From the NCBI GenBank assembly GCA_038148895.1, contig JBBVGQ010000004.1: a stretch of 64,000 bases of DNA; one strand, given 5' to 3'. Shown here piece after piece: positions 16,853-26,403 of the stretch (position 1 is its first letter; every line of letters begins with the position of its first letter). Made by a program: the position numbers and the translations under genes. Below the pieces are notes generated by a model. That model ran no database searches. It saw only the letters and a list, made by a program, of their open reading frames with translations, and was not told where the DNA came from. Origin of the DNA: Tamlana sp038148895. Lineage in GTDB: Bacteria > Bacteroidota > Bacteroidia > Flavobacteriales > Flavobacteriaceae.

Positions 16853-17815
16853 TTAACTATTTTTTAAGACCGAGACGAAGTCCAGTGCTCTGCGTTCATT
16901 GTAATACACATTTTTCTTATCAATGAAACCAGCATGCCCACCATGCTTGGGCATTTCTAGATACACATTGGGATTATTTTTTGCTTCTTTAACAGGATAG
17001 CATTCAGGTGATAGAAAAGAATCGTTCAATGCATTGATAATCAAAGTTGGTGTTTTGATATTTGGTAGAAATTGCAAACTGCTGCACTGGCTGTAATAAT
17101 CATTTGCGTTTTTGAACCCATGGGCTTTTGCCGTATAAACATTATCAAAATCGGTTAATGTTTTAATAGATTCTAAGTCGGAAACTGTTAATTGATTCGG
17201 AAATCGTTGATGCTTTAATTCAATTTTTTTGACCAAATGCCTTAAAAACCTATCGTGGTATAACTTATTTTTAAATGTATGTAATTCTCTGGCCGAACCT
17301 GCCAAAAAACAAGGGACGGAAACTGCAATAGCTGCTTTTATTTCGTTTGGGACATTCCGTTCACCCAAATATTTTAAAATAATATTGGCCCCTAAGCTGA
17401 TGCCTTTCAAATAAATATCAGTATAGCCTTTTTGGGAAATGGCATGCTCTACCACTTCAACCAAATCACATGTAAAACCAGAATGGTAGCTACTAAATTT
17501 CAAGTTATCCTCACCACTACACCCTCTAAAATTTACGCAAACGGCATCAGCTCTATTTGTGTTAAAAAGCTTTGCTGGCGCCGTCATATAGGGTCGTTGC
17601 CCATTTCCTTCCAAGCCGTGTAAAAGAATAATGAGTTTATTGGTCTTTTCTTCAGAATAACTCCAATCCAAATCCAAAAAATCCCCATCACTTAAGGTGA
17701 TGCGTTCACGTTCCTGTTTTAAAGTGACTTTTCTAACCAAACCAGAATAAACGGTAGAGACAAAGCCTCTTTTGAACAAAATTGGTGGTTTATAGGTACT
17801 TTCAACAATGGGCAT
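16853..17815 (-). CDS. YheT-type alpha/beta hydrolase
   Basis: A 320-residue cytosolic hydrolase of the YheT/ABHD1-3-like family. The nucleophile elbow is GISLGAN, with the serine as nucleophile. The oxyanion region LLHGLEGNGQRPYM and the late aspartate (NALNDSFLSPE) and histidine (PKHGGHAGF) complete a Ser-Asp-His triad. Natural substrates of bacterial members are not settled; esterase or lipase-like activity is expected. It starts 2 bp after the adenine deaminase stop, so tilS, ade and this gene form one unit. Confidence 0.88.
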   Translation of the reverse strand: MPIVESTYKPPILFKRGFVSTVYSGLVRKVTLKQERERITLSDGDFLDLDWSYSEEKTNKLIILLHGLEGNGQRPYMTAPAKLFNTNRADAVCVNFRGCSGEDNLKFSSYHSGFTCDLVEVVEHAISQKGYTDIYLKGISLGANIILKYLGERNVPNEIKAAIAVSVPCFLAGSARELHTFKNKLYHDRFLRHLVKKIELKHQRFPNQLTVSDLESIKTLTDFDNVYTAKAHGFKNANDYYSQCSSLQFLPNIKTPTLIINALNDSFLSPECYPVKEAKNNPNVYLEMPKHGGHAGFIDKKNVYYNERRALDFVSVLKNS

Positions 17816-17817
17816 AC

Positions 17818-19437
17818 TTAAACTTCTAAAGAGGTAAATTGAAATATTTTTCCGTTGAATAAGCCTTTATCACTCAATTTTAATGATGGTATGACCAGTA
17901 AGGCCATAAACGATAAGGTCATATATGGCGATTGAAGTGTGTTACCCAATGCTTTTGCCATTCCATCAAGTTCTGCATAAGCTTTGGCAACGGTTTCTCC
18001 ATCTTTATCGCTTATTATACCCGCCACGGGAAGCGGGAGAATTTTTTCTTCGGCATTGAAAACAGCACAAATGCCTCCTTTATGTTCAATAATTAAATTG
18101 ACGGCTTGGCATATAGCTTCATCTGAAACGCCAACGGCAATGATATTATGCGAATCATGACCAACAGAGGACGCAATGGCTCCATGTTTTAATCCAAAAT
18201 TTTTGATAAATGCCATGGCAGGTTTGGTGTTTTGGTAACGATTTACCACAGTCATTTTCAAAATATCATTGTCTGTATTTGATACAGCATTTCCATTGTC
18301 AATTTTACATTTTTCAATAATTTCGTTGGTGACCAACTGCCCTTCCATAGCTTCAATTACGCGAATTTTATTGGACTTTGATTTCACTTTAAAATCTGAA
18401 ACTTGTTTTTTATCGCAATTGAAATTATTTAAATTTTTAAATGTAACTGGCTTAATTTTAGATATTCCATTATCAAAAACCAATTCACCATTTACATAGG
18501 TTTGCAGTGTTTTAAAATGGGTTAAATCTTCAATAACAATACAATCGGCAGCACCTCCAACTTGCAGCAAACCAACCTCCAAATTATAATGCTTAACAGG
18601 GTTAACACAAGCCATTTGCAACACTTTAAATACATCAATTCCTTTGGCAATTGCTCTGGCACATAACTGATTGATGTGACCAACCAATAAATCGTCAGGA
18701 TGTTTATCATCACTGCAAAACATCATGCTTTCAAAATACTCGGGCGCTAAATCAATAAGGGCATCAAAATTTTTGGCAGCACTGCCTTCACGAATTAAAA
18801 TCTTCATGCCTTTTTGAAGCTTTTCCAATGCTTCGTCGTGGGTAAAACACTCATGATCTGTTGAAATACCGGTATTGATATATTTTGAAATATCCTCGCC
18901 CAATAATCCTGGAGCATGACCATCGATAGGCTTACCAAAATGTTTGGCCCATTCTATTTTTTGCATCACTTCAGCATCATCAAAAAGAACGCCAGGATAG
19001 TTCATCATTTCTGCCAAATATTTGATATCTGGATTCTCAAGGAGACTTTTAATGTCGTTGGAATCTATTGTCGCTCCTGCCGACTCAAAAGTGGTTGCCG
19101 GAACACAAGATGGCGCGCCAAAATTGAACTTAAACGGTACTTGTTTACCATTTTCAATCATGAAATTTACGCCTTCAATCCCCATAACATTGGCGATCTC
19201 ATGGGGGTCTGAAACCGTCGCCAAAGTACCGTGTTTTACTGCCAAGCGAGCAAATTCACTTGGCACTAGCATGGAACTTTCAATGTGGATATGAGCATCA
19301 ACAAAACCTGGCATTATATAATTCTCAAAATCATGTTCCCTTTCTTCAATGGAAAAAATCTTACCATCTTTAAAAGTGACTTCACCTTTAAAAATCCGTT
19401 TGTTATGGATGTCGACTATCTTGCCTTTTAGTTTCAA
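17818..19437 (-). CDS. ade: Adenine deaminase
   Basis: A 539-residue amidohydrolase converting adenine to hypoxanthine and ammonia (purine salvage). Metal ligands appear in GFVDAHIHIESS, with SDPHEIANVMGIEG, IDGHAPGL and STDHECFTHDEAL following in the family order. The C-terminal adenine deaminase domain is present (ASSVGHDSHNIIAVG), and full length matches the family. The start is TTG at 19437, overlapping the tilS stop by 4 bases (TTGA); no ATG is available before the conserved beta-sandwich start. Confidence 0.95.
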   Translation of the reverse strand: MKLKGKIVDIHNKRIFKGEVTFKDGKIFSIEEREHDFENYIMPGFVDAHIHIESSMLVPSEFARLAVKHGTLATVSDPHEIANVMGIEGVNFMIENGKQVPFKFNFGAPSCVPATTFESAGATIDSNDIKSLLENPDIKYLAEMMNYPGVLFDDAEVMQKIEWAKHFGKPIDGHAPGLLGEDISKYINTGISTDHECFTHDEALEKLQKGMKILIREGSAAKNFDALIDLAPEYFESMMFCSDDKHPDDLLVGHINQLCARAIAKGIDVFKVLQMACVNPVKHYNLEVGLLQVGGAADCIVIEDLTHFKTLQTYVNGELVFDNGISKIKPVTFKNLNNFNCDKKQVSDFKVKSKSNKIRVIEAMEGQLVTNEIIEKCKIDNGNAVSNTDNDILKMTVVNRYQNTKPAMAFIKNFGLKHGAIASSVGHDSHNIIAVGVSDEAICQAVNLIIEHKGGICAVFNAEEKILPLPVAGIISDKDGETVAKAYAELDGMAKALGNTLQSPYMTLSFMALLVIPSLKLSDKGLFNGKIFQFTSLEV

Positions 19438-20753
19438 TGCTTGTTTAATTCAATTTTTAAAACATTTTTGGTGCTCTTGGTAACTCGAAATCGATGGTCG
19501 GCGCGACTGCCAATAATCCAAACAATATCATTGTCAGAACAGAGCAGCCATGCATTTTCTTTGTCCAACAAAGAGAACTTTTCATCTTTAAAAAACTTAC
19601 TGAGTTTTTTCTTTTTACCGTTCATACCCAAAGGAAAAAACACATCACCTTCTTGTTTCTTTCTAATTTCTAAAGGAAACTTCAATAAGTCTTTATCAAC
19701 ATAAATAATATTTGATGTGTTGTCTGAAGTGGTATCTGTTGCATTCAATATCAATGCTCCAAAAGGGGTTTCAATTTCATTTTTACCTCCTGAAATTAAA
19801 ATGATTTCATCATTAAATTTTGGAATTTCACTTAACAACAAATAAGCTCGGTCTTTAATTAATCTGTGGGTACTTGAAAGTACTTGCTTTCCCGTTTGGG
19901 CATCCAGCAAGTCTAAAACATCATTCCACTCATTAAAACCAAAGTCCTTAAAAACCTCAAACAAATACGCTTTCGGATTGTTGACTTTTTTAAATTCAGA
20001 AATTTTGAATTTAACTTCCAAATCACTTATCTTTTCCATGGCATGATTAAGAAAACTCTCTATGCCATCTTCAATGATGGAGGCTGAATCATTCAAATTA
20101 CCCAAAGTCGTTTGAAAACTCTGTAACAGACTTGGGTTAATTTCCTTTAAAACGGGAATTACCTCGTGCCTCAATTTATTACGCAAATATTTAATCGATT
20201 TATTGCTGCTATCATCTCGCCACTTTATTTTATTTTCTTTGGCGTAATTATGAATATCATCACTTGAAAATGGTAAAAGTGGACGAACAAATTTCCCATT
20301 AATTGAAGGTATACCCGTTAAGCCTTCCAACCCCGTTCCTCGCGTAAAATTGATTAAAAAGGTTTCCAGATTATCATCGGCATGATGTGCAGTTAAAATG
20401 TAATCAAACTTTAGTTGTTCCGCTAATTCTTCAAACCAATCATAGCGCAATTCGCGAGCTGCCATTTGAATGGAACGCTTATTATCCTTGGCATATTTTT
20501 CGGTATCAAAACGTTGTACAAAAACTTCCAAGTTTAGACTATCGGCCAACTCTAATACAAAATCTTCATCAGCATCGCTTTCCTTTCCGCGCAAATTGAA
20601 ATTACAATGTGCCAAAGCCATATCGAAATTCAACTTATGACATAAATGGGTTAAAACCACACTATCTATTCCACCAGAAACAGCAACGAGCAAGCGACTT
20701 TCCGTTAAAAAGCCAAGCTTGTTATCAATGTGGTTTTTTAATTTGTTCAACAT
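19434..20753 (-). CDS. tilS: tRNA(Ile)-lysidine synthase
   Basis: A 439-residue ATP-dependent enzyme that converts C34 of the AUA-decoding tRNA-Ile to lysidine. The PP-loop SGGIDSV is at about residues 26-32, LTAHHADDNLET follows, and the C-terminal substrate-binding domain is present (KKKKLSKFFKDEKFSLLDK). It heads the tilS-ade-yheT unit. A TAnnTTTG-like element (TATATTTG, minus strand 20766-20759) sits only 5 bases before the ATG, which would leave almost no leader if used. It diverges from an unknown gene across a short AAATGA-rich region. Confidence 0.95.
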   Translation of the reverse strand: MLNKLKNHIDNKLGFLTESRLLVAVSGGIDSVVLTHLCHKLNFDMALAHCNFNLRGKESDADEDFVLELADSLNLEVFVQRFDTEKYAKDNKRSIQMAARELRYDWFEELAEQLKFDYILTAHHADDNLETFLINFTRGTGLEGLTGIPSINGKFVRPLLPFSSDDIHNYAKENKIKWRDDSSNKSIKYLRNKLRHEVIPVLKEINPSLLQSFQTTLGNLNDSASIIEDGIESFLNHAMEKISDLEVKFKISEFKKVNNPKAYLFEVFKDFGFNEWNDVLDLLDAQTGKQVLSSTHRLIKDRAYLLLSEIPKFNDEIILISGGKNEIETPFGALILNATDTTSDNTSNIIYVDKDLLKFPLEIRKKQEGDVFFPLGMNGKKKKLSKFFKDEKFSLLDKENAWLLCSDNDIVWIIGSRADHRFRVTKSTKNVLKIELNKH

Positions 20754-20805
20754 GCTTTCAAATATACAACTTTGAGCATTTAAAAGACACCTCTGCCGTT
20801 ATTTG

Positions 20806-20831
20806 AAATGACAATTATCATTTAAAATGAT
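20806..20831. promoter_or_regulatory. AAATGA-based inverted repeats between divergent genes
   Basis: A perfect 15-bp palindrome ATCATTTAAAATGAT (20817-20831) lies next to another AAATGA at 20806-20811, which pairs with the same TCATTT. Thus three half-sites fall between tilS (minus) and the plus-strand unknown gene. It could be an operator or just A/T-rich sequence. Confidence 0.3.
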
Positions 20832-20877
20832 TTATAAATTTCGTAACTTTAGAATATTAACTTTAATACATGTTGTT

Positions 20878-21570
20878 ATGAGCTCTATGGAAGAATTAAA
20901 CGACAAAGCTAACCAAGTTGCATTCAACAAAAAGGTGGTTTCAATAACCCAACATTTACAGGCTTACGTAAAACACAGGTTGTACATTGCAGAATCTACG
21001 GGCATCATCCCAAAAAACATGTATTCTTCCAACGATTTTATTGACGAAGCCATTGCCAAATATTACGAAAATGGCTTTAACGTTGATAACGATACGGGAG
21101 TTATAAAACTTAAACTCTTTAAAATTGTTGATGCCGAATTAGATGAACTTTTTAGAAAAGAGGCTTTTCATAAAGACACCATGAGCACGCATGCTATTTT
21201 AACGGATGAACTGGATGCCCTTGATGAAAAGTTCACCATTGATGAAGATTTTGATTTTATCATGAACGATGAGCTCAATGATATTTCGTACAAACAAGAA
21301 AACAGACAAAAGCATCTTTTCTTGTATGACGACAACAATACTTCTGTAGTGGATGCCTTTGAAATTAAGGATTTAAGTTCTACGCATAACAGAAAACTTT
21401 TGGGCAAAATCTACACATGGTTACCATTGGGCGTTTCAAATATTGTGGATTTATCGGTGTTCGGTAAACTGACCAATGATGAAATTGCCAAAATAAAGAA
21501 TATTGAAGCCAAGCGTGTAGAACGTGTTTTGGGAATTGCCGTGAAGTCTTTTAAAAATTATTTGGATTAG
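20878..21570 (+). CDS. Unknown flavobacterial protein with helix-turn-helix-like C-terminus
   Basis: I do not recognise a named family. The product (230 residues from ATG 20878, MSSMEELN) is acidic and helical and has no signal peptide or membrane segment. The middle is rich in Asp and Glu (LDEKFTIDEDFDFIMNDELND). The tail, VFGKLTNDEIAKIKNIEAKRVERVLG, reads like a recognition-type helix-turn-helix similar to sigma factor region 4 or a LuxR-like HTH, so a regulatory role is possible. A longer in-frame start at 20827 exists but begins with unconserved-looking residues. Its TAG overlaps the pabB stop by four bases on the opposite strand. Confidence 0.7.
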   Translation: MSSMEELNDKANQVAFNKKVVSITQHLQAYVKHRLYIAESTGIIPKNMYSSNDFIDEAIAKYYENGFNVDNDTGVIKLKLFKIVDAELDELFRKEAFHKDTMSTHAILTDELDALDEKFTIDEDFDFIMNDELNDISYKQENRQKHLFLYDDNNTSVVDAFEIKDLSSTHNRKLLGKIYTWLPLGVSNIVDLSVFGKLTNDEIAKIKNIEAKRVERVLGIAVKSFKNYLD

Positions 21571-22859
21571 TTTTCCAAAACCGTTCTCATGGCCTTGGCC
21601 TTCACCAAGCACTCTTCGTATTCCCTCAGTGGGTCGCTCTTAACGGTTATAGCACCACCAACGGAATATGACACATATTTTTTGGTTTGGTTGTAAAGAA
21701 TACTCCTTATAACCACATTAAAATCAAAATTCCTTTCTGGGGAAAAATAACCAATGGCTCCGGAATAAACCCCTCGCTTGGTTTCTTCTTGTTCCTCCGC
21801 AATGTTCATGGCCGAAATTTTAGGTGCTCCAGTCATACTTCCCATGGGGAATGTACTTTTAATGATGTCAACTGGATGAGTCGTGCTATCCACTTGCGAT
21901 GTAACCGTTGAAATCATTTGGTGAACTTGGTCAAACGTATAAATTTTGCACAATTCCTCAACCTTTACACTGCCTTTTAATGCGGTTTTTGAAAGGTCGT
22001 TCCTTACCAAATCGACAATCATCACATTTTCGCTTCGCTCTTTTTTATCTTTAGAAAGGTTCAATTTTAACCTGTTGTCTTCATCTGGGTTATCTGAACG
22101 CTTTGCCGTACCCTTAATAGGTTGCGAAATGACCGTATTCCCTTCTTTTTTCAAATAGCGTTCTGGCGATGAACACAACACATATTTATCTTTTGTTTTA
22201 ATAAATGCGGCAAATGGCGGTTTGGAAATGTCGTTGAGTTTCTGGTAAGTCTCAAAAGCGTTAATCACGGTGTTTTCTGCATAAAACTCTTGGCAAAAAT
22301 TGGTCTCGTAAATATCGCCCCGTCGAATATGCCCCAAAATGGCATTCACTTTATCAAAATATTCATCTTTGTGAATACGTAATTTTATTTTGATGTCGCT
22401 GGCCACTTTTCCACGCTGCAACTGCACGCTTTGGTTAATGGCCAATAAATCGTCATTCAATTCATTGGCAATAAAATTCAAATACTGTATTTCAACTTCA
22501 TCCCCCTTAAACAAAAAGAGTTTTTTTGGCTGGAAGAAAAACAAATCTGGAAAACCAAGCCCATCAAAATTTTTGGATTCAAGAGCCTCAATATCATTTT
22601 TTAGATCATAGGTTAAATAACCAAAAATCCAATCGTTGATATATGTTTGGTATTCCTTTAATTTTGCAAAAGCATTATGAAAATCGGTTTGAATACTCGT
22701 AAAGGCATCAACGGCAAGAATAGCATCATAAGTTGAATAATTCTGATGATAGTTGTTGGAATCCAACCAAACAACATCCTCAAATTGCTGACTCCAAATC
22801 AACGCTTTTTTCTTAAACGCTTGGCCGTCTTTCAGTTTATGGATGTGTGCTTTTCTCAA
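21567..22859 (-). CDS. pabB: Aminodeoxychorismate synthase component I
   Basis: A 430-residue chorismate-binding enzyme that makes 4-amino-4-deoxychorismate for folate synthesis. Signatures include PIKGTAKRSDN, MIVDLVRNDLSK, GSMTGAPKISAM and YSVGGAITVKSDP, in the order of the anthranilate synthase/PabB family. The lysine in PIKGT favours PabB over anthranilate synthase (PIAGT). The N-terminal domain is short, as usual for Bacteroidota. No glutaminase partner (pabA) is adjacent. It is convergent with the upstream unknown gene. Confidence 0.9.
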   Translation of the reverse strand: MRKAHIHKLKDGQAFKKKALIWSQQFEDVVWLDSNNYHQNYSTYDAILAVDAFTSIQTDFHNAFAKLKEYQTYINDWIFGYLTYDLKNDIEALESKNFDGLGFPDLFFFQPKKLFLFKGDEVEIQYLNFIANELNDDLLAINQSVQLQRGKVASDIKIKLRIHKDEYFDKVNAILGHIRRGDIYETNFCQEFYAENTVINAFETYQKLNDISKPPFAAFIKTKDKYVLCSSPERYLKKEGNTVISQPIKGTAKRSDNPDEDNRLKLNLSKDKKERSENVMIVDLVRNDLSKTALKGSVKVEELCKIYTFDQVHQMISTVTSQVDSTTHPVDIIKSTFPMGSMTGAPKISAMNIAEEQEETKRGVYSGAIGYFSPERNFDFNVVIRSILYNQTKKYVSYSVGGAITVKSDPLREYEECLVKAKAMRTVLEN

Positions 22860-22939
22860 TCGGTTGGTTTATGCCGTAAATTTAGAAAGAATACTGAATA
22901 CATAGCAAGTTTTGTATCTTTAAGATTAAATATAAGTTT

Positions 22940-23830
22940 ATGTTCAAGCTAGAAAACAACCTCCTAAAAATTGCCGTTAAAAAAACAGGTGCTGAACTGT
23001 GCAAAATAACTTCTGTAAAGCACAATACCGAGTTTATGTGGGATGCCAACCCAAATGTTTGGAGTAGTCATGCGCCCAACCTTTTTCCTATTATCGGCGC
23101 CTTAAAAAATGATACTTACATAGTTGACAACCAAAGTTATAAGCTACCAAAACATGGTTTGATTAGAAATAACACCGATATTACTTTGCATAAACTTTCT
23201 GAAGACAACCTTACGTTAAAACTTGCGTACAATGAAAAGACCTTGAGAATCTATCCTTTTAAATTTGAATTTTACATTTCCTATACGCTGAAAGATTCCA
23301 CCATTATTATTAGCCAAACCGTGAAAAATAAAGATTCCAAAACCATATATTACTCCGTTGGTGGCCACCCCGCCTTTAAATGTCCTGTTTATGCAGACGA
23401 AGATTACACTGATTATTTTTTGGAATTTGAACACGCCGAAAACTCCAAAAGACACCTTATAAATATGGAAAACGGTTTGATTTCATCCAGAACGAAACCC
23501 GTTTTCAACAACAGTAAAATTTTGCCTTTAACACATGATATGTTTGAAGAAGACGCCTTAATTTTTAAGGATTTAAAATCAAGAAAAGTAACCTTAAAAA
23601 GCAAAAAATATGGTGACATTTTATCGGTTTCTTATGAAGACTTTCCGTATTTGGGCATTTGGGCAAAACCCAATGGCAATTATGTTTGCATTGAACCTTG
23701 GTTGGGTATTGCCGACAATGAAAACACCAATCAAGATTTTAAAACCAAAGAAGGCATTTTAAGTTTAAAGCCAAACAAATACGCCACAGCAACGTACAGC
23801 ATTGAAATACATAACAACCATTTAGCGTAA
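22940..23830 (+). CDS. Aldose 1-epimerase family protein (LacX-like)
   Basis: A 296-residue galactose-mutarotase-fold protein of the LacX subfamily. Visible blocks are FPIIGALKND, YKLPKHGLIRN (with a conserved active-site-like His) and YYSVGGHPAFKCP (second conserved His), and a late glutamate-containing region (YVCIEPWLGIADN). It probably interconverts alpha and beta anomers of a hexose or sugar phosphate; specificity is not clear. It lies upstream of the helicase gene by 41 bp. Confidence 0.87.
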   Translation: MFKLENNLLKIAVKKTGAELCKITSVKHNTEFMWDANPNVWSSHAPNLFPIIGALKNDTYIVDNQSYKLPKHGLIRNNTDITLHKLSEDNLTLKLAYNEKTLRIYPFKFEFYISYTLKDSTIIISQTVKNKDSKTIYYSVGGHPAFKCPVYADEDYTDYFLEFEHAENSKRHLINMENGLISSRTKPVFNNSKILPLTHDMFEEDALIFKDLKSRKVTLKSKKYGDILSVSYEDFPYLGIWAKPNGNYVCIEPWLGIADNENTNQDFKTKEGILSLKPNKYATATYSIEIHNNHLA

Positions 23831-23845
23831 AATGATTTTTAAGTG

Positions 23846-23853
23846 TAACTTTG
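23846..23853 (+). promoter_or_regulatory. Possible -7 promoter element before DEAD-box helicase
   Basis: TAACTTTG matches the Bacteroidota -7 consensus TAnnTTTG exactly and lies 19 bases before the GTG start. A clear -33 TTTG at normal spacing is not seen (only TTTA near 23821), so the call is weak. Confidence 0.3.
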
Positions 23854-23871
23854 CCAGGTAAATAGCACCAC

Positions 23872-25224
23872 GTGACGTTTCAAGACCTCAATTTAAATAC
23901 CCCATTATATAACGCCTTAGACGATTTAGGCTTCACCTCACCAACTCCTGTACAGGAGCAATCTTTCAACGTTGTAGCCTCAGGAAAAGATGTGGTTGGT
24001 ATTGCGCAAACGGGTACAGGCAAAACCTTTGCCTACATGTTGCCCATTTTAAGGGATTTGAAATTTTCTAAACAAGATAATCCCCGTGTACTGGTTTTAG
24101 TGCCCACACGCGAATTGGTCATTCAAGTAGTTGAAGAAATTGAAAAACTTTCAAAATACATCAATAATCGTGTTTTAGGGGTTTATGGAGGCACCAATAT
24201 AAACACCCAAAAACAAGAAGTTGCACAAGGATTGGATATTATCGTAGCTACTCCGGGTCGACTTTATGATTTGGCAGTGAGTAGGGCTTTGCAATTAAAG
24301 TCCATTCAAAAATTAGTGATTGATGAAGTGGATGTGATGCTCGATTTGGGATTCCGACACCAGCTCATCAATATTTTTGATATCCTCCCACAAAAACGTC
24401 AAAACATTATGTTTTCGGCTACCATGACCCATGATGTTGATTTGCTGATTAATGATTTCTTTATAAATCCAGAACGCGTTTCCATTGCGGTTTCGGGCAC
24501 ACCTTTGGAGAATATTGAGCAATCAAGATACGATGTTCCCAATTTCTACACCAAGGTGAATTTATTGGTGCAGCTATTAAACGATGCCGAAACGTTCCAT
24601 AAAGTTCTGGTTTTTGTGGCCTACAAGCGTATGGCAGACCGTTTATTTAAAAAACTCGATGAATATTTTAAGGAAGAACTCTGTGTCATTCATTCCAATA
24701 AAACACAAAACTATCGACTGAGAAGTATTGAACAATTTAAAAAAGGCGAAAACCGTATTTTGGTGGCGACCGATGTCATGGCACGCGGTTTGGATATTGA
24801 TAATGTAAGCCACGTCATCAATTTTGACACACCTGAATATCCTGAAAACTACATGCACCGTATTGGTAGAACCGGACGTGCTGAACGCAAAGGTGTTGCC
24901 ATTACGTTTTCAACGGAAAAAGAACAAGAACACCTTAAAAATATTGAAGGATTGATGCAAATGGAAATTCCCCTAATTGATTTTCCAGAAATGGTTGATA
25001 TTTCAACAGAACTTATTCCTGAGGAGCGACCCGAAATTAAAGAGCGCAACAACCCAACCAAACGAAAAGATGAAGACGAACCTGGACCGGCCTTTCATGA
25101 AAAGAAAGAAAAAAACCAAAAAGTGAATTTAGGCGGTTCCTACCGAAGGGAAATAGCCAAAAAATACAAAAAGCCTAAAACTAGAGGCGATAAGAATTTT
25201 AATAAGCGGAATAAGAGGAAGTAG
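23872..25224 (+). CDS. DEAD-box ATP-dependent RNA helicase
   Basis: A 450-residue RNA helicase. The Q motif region (FTSPTPVQEQSF), motif I (AQTGTGKT), Ia (PTRELV), Ib (TPGRL), motif II (IDEVDVMLDLGF), motif III (SATMT) and motif VI (HRIGRTGRAER) are all present. Motif II reads DEVD instead of DEAD, a tolerated variant. A basic C-terminal tail (KKYKKPKTRGDKN) would help bind RNA. The start is GTG 23872: an in-frame TAG lies 12 bases upstream and no ATG precedes the Q motif. It probably acts in ribosome assembly or cold adaptation, as RhlE-like proteins do; the exact subfamily is not certain. Confidence 0.93.
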   Translation: MTFQDLNLNTPLYNALDDLGFTSPTPVQEQSFNVVASGKDVVGIAQTGTGKTFAYMLPILRDLKFSKQDNPRVLVLVPTRELVIQVVEEIEKLSKYINNRVLGVYGGTNINTQKQEVAQGLDIIVATPGRLYDLAVSRALQLKSIQKLVIDEVDVMLDLGFRHQLINIFDILPQKRQNIMFSATMTHDVDLLINDFFINPERVSIAVSGTPLENIEQSRYDVPNFYTKVNLLVQLLNDAETFHKVLVFVAYKRMADRLFKKLDEYFKEELCVIHSNKTQNYRLRSIEQFKKGENRILVATDVMARGLDIDNVSHVINFDTPEYPENYMHRIGRTGRAERKGVAITFSTEKEQEHLKNIEGLMQMEIPLIDFPEMVDISTELIPEERPEIKERNNPTKRKDEDEPGPAFHEKKEKNQKVNLGGSYRREIAKKYKKPKTRGDKNFNKRNKRK

Positions 25225-25275
25225 ATTTGGGTTAATCCAGTATCTTTTCAAACATAATTGCTATCATTAAAATAA

Positions 25276-25309
25276 AATGGCGATTCGGGAAAATACCCAA
25301 ATCGCCATT
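25276..25309. terminator. Strong hairpin between helicase and hydrolase genes
   Basis: AATGGCGATT (25276-25285) pairs perfectly with AATCGCCATT (25300-25309), and an inner GGG/CCC adds three pairs. On the minus strand it is followed by TTATTTTAATG, so it best terminates the minus-strand hydrolase gene. It may also stop the plus-strand helicase transcript. Confidence 0.7.
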
Positions 25310-25336
25310 ACTTTTAGAACTTGTTTAATACTTCAT

Positions 25337-26401
25337 TTAAATCAAGTTTTCGTTAAAGAAATCTTTCAATTTCTCAAAAGGAATGACATCAACTTTATCA
25401 TACAAATCTGTATGAACCGCATCAGGAATAATCATTAATTCTTTTGGTTCTACGGCTGCTTTAATGGCATCTTCACTAAAATATCTGGAGTGCGCATTCT
25501 CGCCAGCTATTACCAAGATAGGTCTTGGTGAAATCTCTTCAATATAGGTCATAATTGGCATATTCATTAATGACAATGGTGAAGTTACAGCCCAAGAACT
25601 ATTGGAATTGATAGACCTTGGATGAAATCCTCGGTCCGTTTTATAGTAATCATAGTAGTCTTTAACAAACTGAGGTTCTTTGCCAGATAATGTGTCCGGA
25701 AGGCCAAATGGGGTTAGAGCAGGTGTTCCGTTCTTTGCATCTTTCCAACGCTGCAAGCTCATTTGTTCAAGCATTTTAGTTCGATCTTTCAACGACGTTT
25801 GGTCATAATACCCTTTTGCACTTACCCGAGACATATCATACATACTTGTTGTGGCAACAGCTTTAACACGCTTATCTATTGCTGTTGCGTTCAAGGCAAA
25901 ACCTCCGAAGCCACAAATACCGATGATTCCTATTTTATTTCTATCTACGTTTTCATGAAGTCCTAAAAAATCAATCGCAGCACTAAAATCCTCTGTATTG
26001 ATGTCTGGTGACGCCACATTACGCGGCTCACCTTCGCTTTCGCCTGTATATGATGCATCAAAGGCCAATGCAACAAAGCCTCTTTCTGCCATTTGGTTGG
26101 CATATAAACCCGAGGATTGCTCTTTTACTGCCCCGAAAGGTCCACTAATCGCCAAAGCTGCGAGTATTTTATTTTGGGCATCTTTCGGAAGATATAAATC
26201 ACCAACTAATGTAATTCCATATCGGTTTTTAAAACTTACTTTTTTACGGGTTACTTGTTCACTTAAATTAAAAGTATAACTCTCTGTTTCAACTAATGTG
26301 TTCATTTTTTTTAGATTTTTATTGTTCTGTATTTTATTTTGACTGTTTGCCATTGTTAAACTCAGTATGGCCACCATTACTATCATTATTGTATTTTTCA
26401 T
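25337..26401 (-). CDS. Exported alpha/beta hydrolase
   Basis: A 354-residue hydrolase with an N-terminal signal peptide (MIVMVAILSLTMANSQ), so it is probably periplasmic. The core resembles YcjY/dienelactone-hydrolase-type proteins: KAVATTSMYDMSR, PILVIAGENAHSRYFSE (acid) and DAVHTDLYDK (His). The nucleophile elbow reads GICGFGG, with cysteine where most relatives have serine, as in dienelactone hydrolases. ATG 26401 is preferred over an in-frame TTG at 26407. It follows the cupin gene closely (stop at 26404) and probably shares its transcript. The substrate is unknown. Confidence 0.85.
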   Translation of the reverse strand: MKNTIMIVMVAILSLTMANSQNKIQNNKNLKKMNTLVETESYTFNLSEQVTRKKVSFKNRYGITLVGDLYLPKDAQNKILAALAISGPFGAVKEQSSGLYANQMAERGFVALAFDASYTGESEGEPRNVASPDINTEDFSAAIDFLGLHENVDRNKIGIIGICGFGGFALNATAIDKRVKAVATTSMYDMSRVSAKGYYDQTSLKDRTKMLEQMSLQRWKDAKNGTPALTPFGLPDTLSGKEPQFVKDYYDYYKTDRGFHPRSINSNSSWAVTSPLSLMNMPIMTYIEEISPRPILVIAGENAHSRYFSEDAIKAAVEPKELMIIPDAVHTDLYDKVDVIPFEKLKDFFNENLI

Positions 26402-26403
26402 TT

